The position numbers and the translations under genes were made by a program. The notes beneath the pieces were generated by a model. It made no database searches. It saw only the letters and a program-made list of their open reading frames with translations, and was not told where the DNA came from. From Paracoccus limosus (GTDB lineage: Bacteria > Pseudomonadota > Alphaproteobacteria > Rhodobacterales > Rhodobacteraceae), in contig NZ_WMIF01000010.1 of NCBI RefSeq assembly GCF_009711185.1, positions 62,001 to 126,000 of the forward strand: 64,000 nucleotides of DNA, written 5' to 3'. Below are positions 45,627 through 54,226 of the stretch, piece after piece. Position 1 is the first letter of the stretch; the number at the start of each line of letters is the position of its first letter.

Positions 45627-46643
45627 ATGATCCACAAGAACTGGGCCGAACTGATCAAGCCCACCCAGCTGGAAATCAAGCCGGGTGCCGATTCCTCGCG
45701 CGTCGCGACCGTGGTTGCGGAACCGCTGGAGCGTGGCTTTGGCCTGACGCTGGGCAACGCCCTGCGCCGCGTGCTCTTGTCCTCGCTGCAAGGCGCGGCC
45801 ATCACCTCGGTGCAGATCGACCACGTCCTGCACGAATTCTCGTCCGTCCCCGGCGTGCGCGAGGACGTGACCGACATCGTCCTGAACCTCAAGGGCGTGA
45901 CGCTGAAAATGGAAGTCGACGCGCCCAAGCGCCTGACGCTCTCGGCCAAGGGCCCGGGCGAGGTCAAGGCCGGCGACATTCAGGAAACGGCCGGGATCAC
46001 CATCCTGAACCGCGACCACATCATCTGCCATCTCGACGACGGCGCCGAGCTGCACATGGAACTGACCGTTGCCAACGGCAAGGGCTATGTCGCCGCCGAC
46101 AAGAACCGTCCCGAGGATGCGCCCATCGGCCTGATCCCGATCGACGCGATCTTCTCGCCGGTCAAGCGCGTCAGCTACGAAGTGCAGCCGACCCGCGAAG
46201 GTCAGGTGCTGGACTATGACAAGCTGACGATGAAGGTCGAAACCGACGGTTCGCTGACCCCGGAAGACGCCGTGGCCTATGCCGCGCGCATCATCCAGGA
46301 CCAGCTCTCGGTCTTCGTCAACTTCGACGAGCCCGAAGCCGCGACCCGCTCGGATGCCGAGGACGGTCTGGAATTCGATCCGCGCCTGCTCAAGAAAGTG
46401 GACGAGCTGGAGCTGTCGGTGCGTTCGGCCAACTGCCTCAAGAACGACAATATCGTCTATATCGGCGACCTGATCCAGAAAACCGAAGCCGAGATGCTGC
46501 GCACCCCGAACTTCGGCCGCAAGTCGCTGAACGAGATCAAGGAAGTGCTCTCGGGCATGGGCCTGCACCTCGGCATGGATGTCGTGGACTGGCCGCCGGA
46601 GAACATCGAAGACCTGGCCAAGCGTTTCGACGACCAGTTCTGA
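45627..46643 (+). CDS. rpoA: DNA-directed RNA polymerase subunit alpha
   Basis: RpoA (338 residues) dimerises to start polymerase assembly and binds UP elements and activators with its C-terminal domain. The N-terminal domain shows [29 protein letters not shown]; the C-terminal domain shows [27 protein letters not shown]. The frame is open upstream to 45543, but GGAGG lies 8 bases before ATG 45627, the family start. The rpoA-rplQ gap has two small palindromes. Confidence 0.98.
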   Translation: MIHKNWAELIKPTQLEIKPGADSSRVATVVAEPLERGFGLTLGNALRRVLLSSLQGAAITSVQIDHVLHEFSSVPGVREDVTDIVLNLKGVTLKMEVDAPKRLTLSAKGPGEVKAGDIQETAGITILNRDHIICHLDDGAELHMELTVANGKGYVAADKNRPEDAPIGLIPIDAIFSPVKRVSYEVQPTREGQVLDYDKLTMKVETDGSLTPEDAVAYAARIIQDQLSVFVNFDEPEAATRSDAEDGLEFDPRLLKKVDELELSVRSANCLKNDNIVYIGDLIQKTEAEMLRTPNFGRKSLNEIKEVLSGMGLHLGMDVVDWPPENIEDLAKRFDDQF

Positions 46644-46672
46644 TCGAATGCCGGGGGCGGCATACGCCCGGT

Positions 46673-46707
46673 GTACAGCCTGTGTACGCGCGGTGCATCT
46701 GATGCAC
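46673..46707 (+). repeat. Two adjacent inverted repeats in the rpoA-rplQ gap
   Basis: GTACA-gcctg-TGTAC (46673-46687) and, five bases on, the perfect 7-1-7 palindrome GTGCATC-T-GATGCAC (46693-46707). They could be mRNA hairpins or protein-binding sites. Confidence 0.55.
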
Positions 46708-46800
46708 GCCCCCGGAACGACTGGGCAATCCTGCCCCAAGGAGAGTGGCCCGCCACGCATGGGCCGCCAGACAAAGCAAAAGACGTCATAGGAGATTATC

Positions 46801-47214
46801 ATGCGTCACGCCCGCGGTTACCGCCGTCTGAACCGTACCCACGAACACCGCAAAGCGCTGTTCGCCAACATGGCCGGCTCGCTGATCGAGCACGAGCAGA
46901 TCAAGACCACGCTGCCGAAAGCCAAGGAACTGCGCCCGATCGTTGAAAAACTGATCACGCTGGCAAAGCGCGGCGACCTGCACGCCCGCCGTCAGGCCGA
47001 CGCCCAGCTGAAGCAAGACCAGCACGTCGCCAAGCTGTTCGAAGTGCTCGGTGCCCGCTACAAGGACCGTCAGGGCGGCTATGTCCGCATTCTGAAAGCC
47101 GGCTTCCGCTATGGCGACATGGCTCCGATGGCGATCATCGAGCTGGTCGATCGTGACCCGAATGCAAAAGGTGCGGCCGATCGCGCCCGCGTTGAGGCCG
47201 AATCGGCGGAATAA
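46801..47214 (+). CDS. rplQ: 50S ribosomal protein L17
   Basis: L17 (137 residues) lies at the tunnel exit. [46 protein letters not shown] is highly conserved, and [33 protein letters not shown] ends the fold. Last gene of the alpha operon, followed by a strong terminator. Confidence 0.98.
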   Translation: MRHARGYRRLNRTHEHRKALFANMAGSLIEHEQIKTTLPKAKELRPIVEKLITLAKRGDLHARRQADAQLKQDQHVAKLFEVLGARYKDRQGGYVRILKAGFRYGDMAPMAIIELVDRDPNAKGAADRARVEAESAE

Positions 47215-47569
47215 GTCTGATAACGTTAAACCTTTTTTAGGCTTAGCGCGTTAAACCGAGCCCGTAGTCTTGTAAAAGGCTGCGGGCTTTTTGCAACATG
47301 AGCGCGAAATTTAATTTCCGAATCAACCAAGGAGGGATCGGACAGCCTGGCGAGATCGATGGATGCAGGTCACTGGATTTGCCGGGGAAAATCCTCGCGC
47401 GATCCGGGAAACCATGCCGGCGACCACAGCGGTCTGTCGCATGGTTGACAGATGCGAAGGCATGAGCGGTGCTGAAAACTCCGCTCGCAAAACCGGTTAC
47501 GCTTGAATAGACTAGGTGACATGCCATTTTGGCTGTAACCCGTGGAAATCTCAATCTGTCCAAAACGTC
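47215..47569 (+). other. Gap between rplQ and the LuxR-type gene
   Basis: Apart from the rplQ terminator, this 355-base stretch holds two copies of CGTTAAACC (47224 and 47250) near its start. Near the LuxR-type start there is a GCCA-TTT-TGGC inverted repeat (47523-47533), too short and close to call an operator. No gene is seen. Confidence 0.5.
47259..47292 (+). terminator. Terminator of the alpha operon
   Basis: AGCCCG (47259-47264) pairs with CGGGCT (47283-47288), with inner AG/CT pairs, followed by a run of five T. Confidence 0.85.
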
Positions 47570-48181
47570 ATGTCGTCTCGCGCGGAAATCAATGCAGCAC
47601 TCGCCAAGCTGAAGAAGCTTGCACCGGCCGGCTATTTTGTCGGCCTGCACATCCGTTTTGCTGCACCCTTGATGCAGTTTCGGACCTACAACAAGGAATG
47701 GGTCCTGCGCTACGCCGAGCGGGCCTATGCCCTGCGCGATCCCACGATCGCATGGGGGTTTTCGATCACGGGTGCCTGCCGCTGGAGCGTGCTGCCGATT
47801 CCAGATCCTTTCTCGATCCTGCAGGATGCCGCCGACCACGGGCTGCATTACGGCTTGGTCGTTGCTCACGGCCCCATCAAGTCTCGGACGATCGCGGCCT
47901 TTGCGCACGACAAGAGGGAATTCACGGATGACGAGATCGAGGTGATCTCGGCAATCACACGTCGGCTCCATGACATCACCGAGCCGCCGGAGAGCCTGAC
48001 CAAGGCTCAACAAGAGGCCCTTCGGTGTATCGCAGAGGGCGATCGTCATGCAGCAGCGGCTGCCAAACTTGGTATAACGGAGAGCGCATTCAAGGCACGT
48101 CTCATTTCGGCGCGCGAACGTCTCATGGCGCGTACGACTGCCGAGGCGCTGCAACGGGCTAAGGACTACCGCTTGCTTTAA
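47570..48181 (+). CDS. luxR: LuxR-family quorum-sensing regulator
   Basis: A 203-residue regulator, short for the family. The N-terminal autoinducer-binding domain shows EWVLRYAERAYALRDPTIAWG, with the conserved Asp-Pro, then CRWSVL with Trp and HGLHYGLVV with Gly. The C-terminal helix-turn-helix is LTKAQQEALRCIAEGDRHAAAAAKLGITESAFKARL; the usual LTxRExE reads LTKAQQE, so the Arg and first Glu are replaced. ATG 47570 has no clear ribosome-binding site. The luxI synthase follows after 63 bases, so this is its likely partner. Confidence 0.9.
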   Translation: MSSRAEINAALAKLKKLAPAGYFVGLHIRFAAPLMQFRTYNKEWVLRYAERAYALRDPTIAWGFSITGACRWSVLPIPDPFSILQDAADHGLHYGLVVAHGPIKSRTIAAFAHDKREFTDDEIEVISAITRRLHDITEPPESLTKAQQEALRCIAEGDRHAAAAAKLGITESAFKARLISARERLMARTTAEALQRAKDYRLL

Positions 48182-48205
48182 ACGGTCCGCCTGCGTGCGG
48201 TTCAA

Positions 48206-48238
48206 CCTGGGGGCCACCACCCACCACAACCCCAGGAG
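48206..48238 (+). promoter_or_regulatory. Hairpin covering the luxI ribosome-binding site
   Basis: CCTGGGG (48206-48212) can pair with CCCCAGG (48230-48236). The AGGAG ribosome-binding site of luxI (48234-48238) is partly inside the right arm, so translation may depend on opening the stem. The loop is 17 bases. Confidence 0.5.
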
Positions 48239-48244
48239 ACTACC

Positions 48245-48835
48245 ATGCAGACCACCACCCTTTCGTTCGCCAACCTCCACAACCACGGCGAGCTGTTTGC
48301 CAATATCTTCCGCGCGCGGAAGCAAAGCTTCATCATCCAGAAACGCTGGGATCTGCCCCAGACGGATGACATGGAGTTCGACCAATACGACACCCCGATG
48401 AGCCGCTGGGTCGCGATCCACGAGCGGGGTCAGGTTCTGGCAGGGGTGCGGCTGACGCCGTCGACCGCGAAATGTGGCATGTATTCCTATATGATCCGTG
48501 ATGCCCAATTGGACCTGCTTGGCGGCTCGATCCCCCAGAATCTTCTGGACGGTCCGGCCCCGGTCGAGCCCGGCACCTGGGAAGCAAGCCGACTGTTCGT
48601 GGATCACACGATCCCGCAGCGTGAGCGTCGCCGGGTGCAGCTGGCGCTGGTCCAGGAAATGAGCAACTCGGCGCGCGCGCTGGGGGCGACGCGGCTGGTC
48701 TGCCTCGTGGCCTCGACCTGGCCGCGCTGGCTGAAACCCTGCGGTCTGGACGCGCAGGCGATGGGTCCGGTGATCTGGATCGACGACGGCTATTTCCAAT
48801 GCGTCTCGATCAACCTCGCGACCAAGATGCACTGA
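48245..48835 (+). CDS. luxI: Acyl-homoserine-lactone synthase (LuxI family)
   Basis: A 196-residue enzyme that makes an acyl-homoserine lactone from S-adenosylmethionine and an acyl carrier. The conserved residues are all present: Arg25, Phe29 and Trp35 in RKQSFIIQKRW, Glu44, Asp46 and Asp49 in EFDQYD, Arg in AGVRLTPST, and the EASRLFVD pair. Its place right behind rplQ fits what I recall of the Paracoccus denitrificans PdnI locus, whose product makes a long-chain signal; the chain length here is not readable. It is preceded by the LuxR-type regulator. Confidence 0.95.
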   Translation: MQTTTLSFANLHNHGELFANIFRARKQSFIIQKRWDLPQTDDMEFDQYDTPMSRWVAIHERGQVLAGVRLTPSTAKCGMYSYMIRDAQLDLLGGSIPQNLLDGPAPVEPGTWEASRLFVDHTIPQRERRRVQLALVQEMSNSARALGATRLVCLVASTWPRWLKPCGLDAQAMGPVIWIDDGYFQCVSINLATKMH

Positions 48836-49155
48836 TGCACCTTGCGAGGATGCGGCGGGCGGCCGGCCATTGCCGTGCCGCCGCCGCAGTCCGGCAAGCC
48901 GCTAGCGATGTGATGACGCCCCCGAGGCTTGTGCAGGCGCTGTCAGGCCCGGAAACGGGCGTCTGTCGCGCGCTGCCGCTGGCGCCGGCGATCTGCGAGC
49001 CCGTTCATGGCCACCCGCCCAAGGCGCGACTCGGCGCCGGGCGCGCATCCTGATATCCTCAGCGCCGCGCCCAAGGGATCGCGGGCGTCGGTGCCGTGGC
49101 GGCGCTGTCGTGGGGCCTTTCCCCGCCGGGGCTGCCGGCTTAGACTGCGGATCTT
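48836..49155 (+). other. Gap between luxI and rarA
   Basis: No gene is seen in these 320 bases. One hairpin, GCCCG-GAAA-CGGGC (48947-48960), has a GNRA loop but no T run; it may mark the end of the luxI transcript. No good promoter for rarA was found. Confidence 0.5.
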
Positions 49156-50481
49156 ATGGCTGATCTCTTCGACCCTGCGCCCACGGGCGCCCCGCTGCCC
49201 GACGCGAACCGTCCGCTGGCCGACCGCATCCGGCCGGCCCGGCTGGCCGATGTCGTGGGGCAGGGCAAGGTGCTGGGCCCCGAGGGACCGCTGGGCGCGA
49301 TGCTCGGTTCGGGCAGCCTGTCTTCGCTGATCCTCTGGGGGCCGCCGGGTGTCGGCAAGACCACCATTGCCCGCCTGCTGGCACAGCAGACCGATCTGGC
49401 CTTCGTGCAGATCTCGGCGATCTTTTCCGGCGTGCCCGAACTGCGCAAGGTGTTCGAGGCCGCCCGCCTGCGCCGTCAGCAGGGCCGCGGTACGCTGCTG
49501 TTCGTTGACGAGATCCACCGCTTCAACAAGGCGCAGCAGGACAGTTTCCTCCCGCTGATGGAGGATGGCACCATCGTTCTGGTCGGCGCCACCACCGAGA
49601 ACCCCAGCTTTGAACTGAACGCCGCGCTGTTGTCGCGCGCGCAGGTCATCGTGCTGGAGCGCCTGTCGCTGGCCGATCTGGAGCTCTTGGCGCAGCGCGC
49701 CGAGCACGAGGCGGGCCGCGCGCTGCCCCTGACCGGCGAGGCGCGCGAGCGCTTGCTGGAGATGGCCGATGGCGACGGCCGCGCCGCCCTGAACCTGATC
49801 GAGCAGGTGATGGCGTGGAAGGTCAAGGACAAGCTGACCACCGACCAGCTGGCGCAGCGCCTGATGCGGCGGGCGGCGAAATACGACAAGTCGGGCGATG
49901 AGCATTACAACCTGATCTCGGCCCTGCATAAATCCGTGCGCGGCAGCGATCCCGACGCGGCGCTTTACTGGTTTTCCCGCATGCTGGAGGGCGGCGAGGA
50001 TCCGCGCTATCTGGCGCGCCGCATCACCCGTATGGCGGTCGAGGATATCGGTCTGGCCGACCCGGCGGCGCAGCGGCATTGCCTGGACGCCTGGGCGCTT
50101 TATGAGCGCCTTGGCAGCCCCGAGGGTGAACTCGCGTTGGCGCAGGCGGTGATCTATCTGGCGCTGGCGCCGAAATCCAATGCGGGCTATGCCGCCTACA
50201 AGGGCGCGCGGGCGCTGGCACGCCAATCGGGCAGCCAGATGCCGCCGGCGCATATTCTGAACGCGCCGACCGGGCTGATGAAGGATCAGGGCTATGGCGC
50301 GGGCTATCAATACGACCACGATGCCGAGGACGCGTTCTCGGGTCAGGATTATTTCCCCGAGGGCATGAAACGCCCCGTGCTTTACCTGCCGGTCGAGCGC
50401 GGTTTCGAGCGCGATCTGAAAAAGCGCGTTGAATGGTTCGCCGGGCTGCGCCAGAAGCGGCGCTCAGAGGGCAAGACATGA
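49156..50481 (+). CDS. rarA: Replication-associated recombination protein RarA (MgsA)
   Basis: RarA (441 residues) is an AAA+ ATPase that works at stalled replication forks with SSB and RecQ-type helicases. Motifs are LADRIRPARLADVVGQ at the N-terminus, Walker A GPPGVGKTT, Walker B LLFVDEIHRFNKAQQD, sensor 1 GATTENPSF and the C-terminal tetramer region GLADPAAQRHCLDAW. It begins the row rarA-rluC-HAD-ATP12 on the plus strand. Confidence 0.94.
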   Translation: MADLFDPAPTGAPLPDANRPLADRIRPARLADVVGQGKVLGPEGPLGAMLGSGSLSSLILWGPPGVGKTTIARLLAQQTDLAFVQISAIFSGVPELRKVFEAARLRRQQGRGTLLFVDEIHRFNKAQQDSFLPLMEDGTIVLVGATTENPSFELNAALLSRAQVIVLERLSLADLELLAQRAEHEAGRALPLTGEARERLLEMADGDGRAALNLIEQVMAWKVKDKLTTDQLAQRLMRRAAKYDKSGDEHYNLISALHKSVRGSDPDAALYWFSRMLEGGEDPRYLARRITRMAVEDIGLADPAAQRHCLDAWALYERLGSPEGELALAQAVIYLALAPKSNAGYAAYKGARALARQSGSQMPPAHILNAPTGLMKDQGYGAGYQYDHDAEDAFSGQDYFPEGMKRPVLYLPVERGFERDLKKRVEWFAGLRQKRRSEGKT

Positions 50482-50521
50482 TGAATTTTGAAGTGACTCG
50501 CGGCGGCAAGGGGCTGCCGGC

Positions 50522-51565
50522 ATGAGCGGCGTGCAGATGATCCGCGTGACCGGCGACGAGGGCGAGCAGCGCCTTGACCGCTGGCTGAAGAAGCATTTTC
50601 CGCAGCTGACGCAGGGGGCCGTCGAAAAGATGTGCCGCACCGGCCAGCTGCGCGTCGATGGCGGCCGCGTCAAGGCCAACACCCGGATCGAGCCGGGGCA
50701 AGAGGTGCGTGTGCCGCCGATCCCCGACGGGACCGCGCCGGCGCCAGCGGCCAAGCCGCGCGTCAAGCCGTCCGATGCCGAGATGATCCAGTCCTGCGTC
50801 CTGTGGCGAGACGAGCATATCATCGCGCTGAACAAGCCGCCGGGGCTGCCGTCGCAGGGCGGCTCGGGGCAGGGCGACCGGCATGTCGACGGGCTGACCG
50901 AGGCGCTGATGTTTGGCTACAAGGACCGCCCGAAGCTGGTGCACCGGCTGGACAAGGACACCTCGGGCGTACTGCTGCTGGCGCGCACCGACCGGATCGC
51001 GCGCGCGCTGAGCGAGGCGTTCCGGCACCGGCTGACGCGCAAGATCTATTGGGCGGCGGTGGCGGGCGTGCCGCATCCGCGCATGGGCTCGATCAAATAT
51101 GGCCTCGTCAAGGCGCCGGGTCGTGGTCGCGGCGGCGAGGGCGAAAAGATGATGGCCGTGCTGCCCGCCGAGGTCGCCACGACCGAGGGCGCCAAGCGCG
51201 CCCATACCGATTACGCAGTGCTTTCTGCCTTGGGCGGTCGGGTCGCCTGGGTGGCGATGGTCCCGATCACCGGCCGCACGCACCAACTGCGCGCGCATAT
51301 GGCCGAAACCGGACATCCGATCGTCGGCGACGGCAAATACGGCGGTTCGGGTCAGGAAAACCTTGGCGATGGCTGGGGCGCGCAGCTGGGCGGCGAGATC
51401 AGCCGCAAGCTGCATCTGCACGCCCGGATGATCTGCTTTGAGCATCCGATCACCAAGAAGCTGATCACCATCACCGCGCCTTTGCCCGACCATATGGTCC
51501 GCACCTGGCAGACGCTTGGCTGGTCCGAGAATGACGTGCCGGAAGACCCGTTCGAGGAGGCCTGA
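50522..51565 (+). CDS. rluC: 23S rRNA pseudouridine synthase RluC/RluD type
   Basis: A 347-residue RluA-family enzyme that makes pseudouridines in 23S rRNA. The N-terminal S4 RNA-binding domain (RLDRWLKKHFPQLTQGAVEKM) is followed by the catalytic domain; the active-site Asp is in VHRLDKDTSGVLLLAR. ITGRTHQLRAHMAETGHPIVGDGKYG is the third family motif. The stop shares a base with the next gene (TGATG), so translation is coupled to the HAD gene. Which uridines it modifies is inferred from family resemblance. Confidence 0.88.
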   Translation: MSGVQMIRVTGDEGEQRLDRWLKKHFPQLTQGAVEKMCRTGQLRVDGGRVKANTRIEPGQEVRVPPIPDGTAPAPAAKPRVKPSDAEMIQSCVLWRDEHIIALNKPPGLPSQGGSGQGDRHVDGLTEALMFGYKDRPKLVHRLDKDTSGVLLLARTDRIARALSEAFRHRLTRKIYWAAVAGVPHPRMGSIKYGLVKAPGRGRGGEGEKMMAVLPAEVATTEGAKRAHTDYAVLSALGGRVAWVAMVPITGRTHQLRAHMAETGHPIVGDGKYGGSGQENLGDGWGAQLGGEISRKLHLHARMICFEHPITKKLITITAPLPDHMVRTWQTLGWSENDVPEDPFEEA

Positions 51566-52239
51566 TGCATCTGATCCTGTTCGACATGGATGGCACGCTG
51601 ATCGACAGCCGGGTCGAGATCACGCAATCCATGAACCGGGCGATGCAGATGGCCGGCCTGCCCGAGATGGACCCGGCGCAGATCCTGACCATCGTCGGCC
51701 TGTCGCTGCCGGTCGCCGTGGCCGAACTGCTGCCCGGCGCCAGCGCCGAGATGCAGGACCGCGTCGTCACCGGCTATCGCGAGGCCTTTATCCGCTTGCG
51801 CGCCGCAGGCCACCATCCGGCGCTTTATCCCGGCGCGCGCGATTGTCTGGATGCGCTTTTGTCGCGTGAGGATGTGTTTCTGGGCATCGCCACCGGCAAG
51901 CCGATGCGCGGGCTGATGGCGGTGCTGGATGCGCATGGCTTGCAGGGGCATTTCGTGACCCGACAATCGGCGGACGGGCACCCCTCGAAACCCAGCCCGG
52001 CGATGATCCATTCGGCGTTGTCCGAAACCGGGGCCCTGGCCACGCGCACGGCGATGATCGGCGACACCAGTTTCGACATGGACATGGCACGGGCGGCGGG
52101 CGTCGCCGGGTTCGGCGTCGATTGGGGCTATCACCCGCCCGAGGTGTTGCACCAGGCTGGCGCCCGGCTGGTCGCCCCCGATTACCCGGCGCTGACCGAG
52201 GCGCTGATGGGCTGGATGGCACAGGAGCAGATGGCATGA
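51565..52239 (+). CDS. HAD-superfamily hydrolase (phosphoglycolate-phosphatase-like)
   Basis: A 224-residue phosphatase of the HAD family. Motif I is ILFDMDGTLIDSR with the nucleophile Asp, GIATGKP holds motif II and a Lys follows, and IGDTSFDMDMARAAG holds the acidic motif IV. The cap is the small helical type. It overlaps rluC by one base and the next gene by four bases (ATGA). The substrate is not determined; it is distinct from the gph gene at the right end. Confidence 0.85.
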   Translation: MHLILFDMDGTLIDSRVEITQSMNRAMQMAGLPEMDPAQILTIVGLSLPVAVAELLPGASAEMQDRVVTGYREAFIRLRAAGHHPALYPGARDCLDALLSREDVFLGIATGKPMRGLMAVLDAHGLQGHFVTRQSADGHPSKPSPAMIHSALSETGALATRTAMIGDTSFDMDMARAAGVAGFGVDWGYHPPEVLHQAGARLVAPDYPALTEALMGWMAQEQMA

Positions 52240-52949
52240 GCGAGTGGAAGGCACGGCGGTTCTGGAAGGCGGCCTCGGTCCGGCCCTGCGACGGCGGCTG
52301 GGAGATCATGCTGGACGACCGTCCGTTGCGCACGCCCGGAAAGCTGGCGCTGACCCTGCCGACCCGGGCATTGGCCGAGGCGGTCGCTGCGGAATGGGAC
52401 GCGCCGGCCGATGTGATCGACCCGAACAAGATGCCCTTGACCCGCGCCGCCAATTCCGCGCTGGAGCGGGTGACGCCGCAATTCGAGGCCGTGGCCGATA
52501 TGCTGGCCGATTACGGCGGCACCGATCTGCTGTGCTATCGCGCCGAGGCACCCGATGCATTGGTCGAGGCGCAGGCCGCCGGCTGGGATCCGCTGGTGGA
52601 TTGGGCCGCGACCACGCTGGGGGCGCCGCTGCGCGTCACCCAGGGCGTGCTGCCGGTGGCGCAGGCCGACTCATCCCTGCTGAAATTGCGTGCAGAGGTC
52701 GGGGCACTTGACCCTCTGGGGCTGACGGCGCTGCATGATCTGGTCACGCTGCCCGGCTCGCTGATCCTTGGGCTGGCGGTGCTGCGCGGCCGGTTGAGCG
52801 TTGACGAGGCCTATGCCCTGTCGCGGATTGACGAAGAATTTCAGTCGGATCGCTGGGGGCGCGACGAGGATGCCGATGCCGCCGCCGCCGCAAGGTTGCA
52901 GGCGATGCGCGATGCCGACCGGCTTTGGCGGCTTAGTCGGCAGGCCTAG
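52236..52949 (+). CDS. ATP12 family chaperone for F1 ATP synthase
   Basis: A 237-residue protein of the ATP12 family, which helps assemble the F1 alpha subunit in mitochondria and alphaproteobacteria. RRFWKAASVRPCDGGWEIMLDDRPLRTPGK at the N-terminus and SRIDEEFQSDRWGRDEDADAA near the end are characteristic. ATG 52236 overlaps the HAD stop by four bases. Members occur mainly in alphaproteobacteria and eukaryotes, which supports the taxonomic call. Confidence 0.93.
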   Translation: MSEWKARRFWKAASVRPCDGGWEIMLDDRPLRTPGKLALTLPTRALAEAVAAEWDAPADVIDPNKMPLTRAANSALERVTPQFEAVADMLADYGGTDLLCYRAEAPDALVEAQAAGWDPLVDWAATTLGAPLRVTQGVLPVAQADSSLLKLRAEVGALDPLGLTALHDLVTLPGSLILGLAVLRGRLSVDEAYALSRIDEEFQSDRWGRDEDADAAAAARLQAMRDADRLWRLSRQA

Positions 52950-52966
52950 TCCCTTCGGCTTATTCC

Positions 52967-52994
52967 TTGACGCCTGTTCCTGCTTGGGCACAAT
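52967..52994 (+). promoter_or_regulatory. Candidate promoter of bztA
   Basis: TTGACG (52967-52972), 16 bases and CACAAT (52989-52994), about 100 bases before bztA. Confidence 0.55.
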
Positions 52995-53095
52995 GCCGCT
53001 TATGGGGGCATAAGGGCTCCTTGCCGCCAAGGGGGCTTGCGACCCGGCGTCGACAAGGTCCCGCAGGGGGCCAACGAACAGCAGAGAGGAACTCC

Positions 53096-54121
53096 ATGAA
53101 GAAATTTGCATTCTTCGGCACGGTCGCGGCCATGGCCCTTGCGGCCACCGGCGCCCTTGCCGCCGAAGGCGACACGCTGAAAGAGGTCAAAGCCCGCGGC
53201 GTGCTGAACTGCGGGGTGAACACCGGCCTGATCGGCTTTGCGGCGCCTGATGCGAATGGCAACTGGTCGGGCTTTGACATCGCCTATTGCAAGGCGGTCG
53301 CCGCCGCCGTGCTGGGCGACCCGACCAAGATCAAGTTCGTTCCCACAACCGGCCAGACCCGGTTCACCGCGCTCAGCTCGGGCGAGGTGGACATTCTGGC
53401 GCGCAACTCGACCTGGACCTTCCAGCGCGACACCGACCTCAAGCTGGATTTCGTCGGCGTCAACTATTACGACGGTCAGGGCTTCATGGTGCGCAAGGAT
53501 CTGGGCGTGAGCTCGGCCAAGGAATTGGACGGCGCCACCGTCTGCATCCAGACCGGCACCACGACCGAGCTGAACCTGGCCGATTACTTCAAGGCCAATG
53601 GCATGACCTATCAGCCGGTCAACATCGACAGCAATGCCGAGGGCGAACAGCAGTATATGGCCAAGGCCTGCGACGCCTATACCACCGACGCCTCGGGTCT
53701 GGCTGCGACCCGCGCCAGCTTTGCCGATCCCGAAAACCACATCATCCTGCCCGAGATCATCTCGAAAGAGCCGCTGGGGCCGGCGGTGCGTCATGGCGAC
53801 AACAACTGGGGCGACATCGCGCGCTGGACGCTGTTTGCGCTGATCGCGGCCGAGGAATATGGTGTGACCTCGGCCAATATCGATGAGCTGGCGAAATCCT
53901 CGACCAACCCCGAGGTGCAGCGCCTGCTGGGCACCACCGACGATCTGGGCAAGATGATCGGGCTGGATGCCGAATGGGCCAAGCGCGCCATCAAGGCCGG
54001 CGGCAACTATGGCGAGATCTTTGCCGCCACCATCGGCGAGCAGACCCCGATCGGTCTGGCGCGCGGGCTGAACGCGCAATGGACCCAGGGTGGTCTGATG
54101 TATGCGATGCCGTTCCGCTGA
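53096..54121 (+). CDS. bztA: Polar amino-acid ABC transporter, periplasmic binding protein
   Basis: A 341-residue binding protein of the BztA/AapJ type, which takes up glutamate, glutamine, aspartate and asparagine or, in rhizobia, many L-amino acids. The signal peptide is MKKFAFFGTVAAMALAATGALA. VLNCGVNTGLIGFAAPDANGNWSGFDIAYCKAVAAA starts the mature fold, with two conserved Cys characteristic of the group, and YTTDASGLAATRASFADPENHIILPEIISKEPLGP is typical. A terminator lies between it and the permeases. Confidence 0.93.
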   Translation: MKKFAFFGTVAAMALAATGALAAEGDTLKEVKARGVLNCGVNTGLIGFAAPDANGNWSGFDIAYCKAVAAAVLGDPTKIKFVPTTGQTRFTALSSGEVDILARNSTWTFQRDTDLKLDFVGVNYYDGQGFMVRKDLGVSSAKELDGATVCIQTGTTTELNLADYFKANGMTYQPVNIDSNAEGEQQYMAKACDAYTTDASGLAATRASFADPENHIILPEIISKEPLGPAVRHGDNNWGDIARWTLFALIAAEEYGVTSANIDELAKSSTNPEVQRLLGTTDDLGKMIGLDAEWAKRAIKAGGNYGEIFAATIGEQTPIGLARGLNAQWTQGGLMYAMPFR

Positions 54122-54137
54122 TCGGCACTCCTCGGGA

Positions 54138-54168
54138 CGGGCGGCCTTTGGGTCGCCCGCTCTTTTTT
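54138..54168 (+). terminator. Terminator between bztA and bztB
   Basis: CGGGCGGCC (54138-54146) pairs with GGTCGCCCG (54151-54159) with one G-T pair and the loop TTTG. CTC and six T follow. It probably lowers permease expression below that of the binding protein. Confidence 0.85.
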
Positions 54169-54226
54169 CAAGACCGGCCAGTTAACAGGGCACAAGACCC
54201 GCCGCCGGCTTTCAGGGGGTTCAAAA

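Noticed and set aside
47503..47531. Promoter TTGAAT with ATTTTG before luxR
   Set aside because: The -10 box does not match and the spacing is forced; the luxR promoter remains unassigned.
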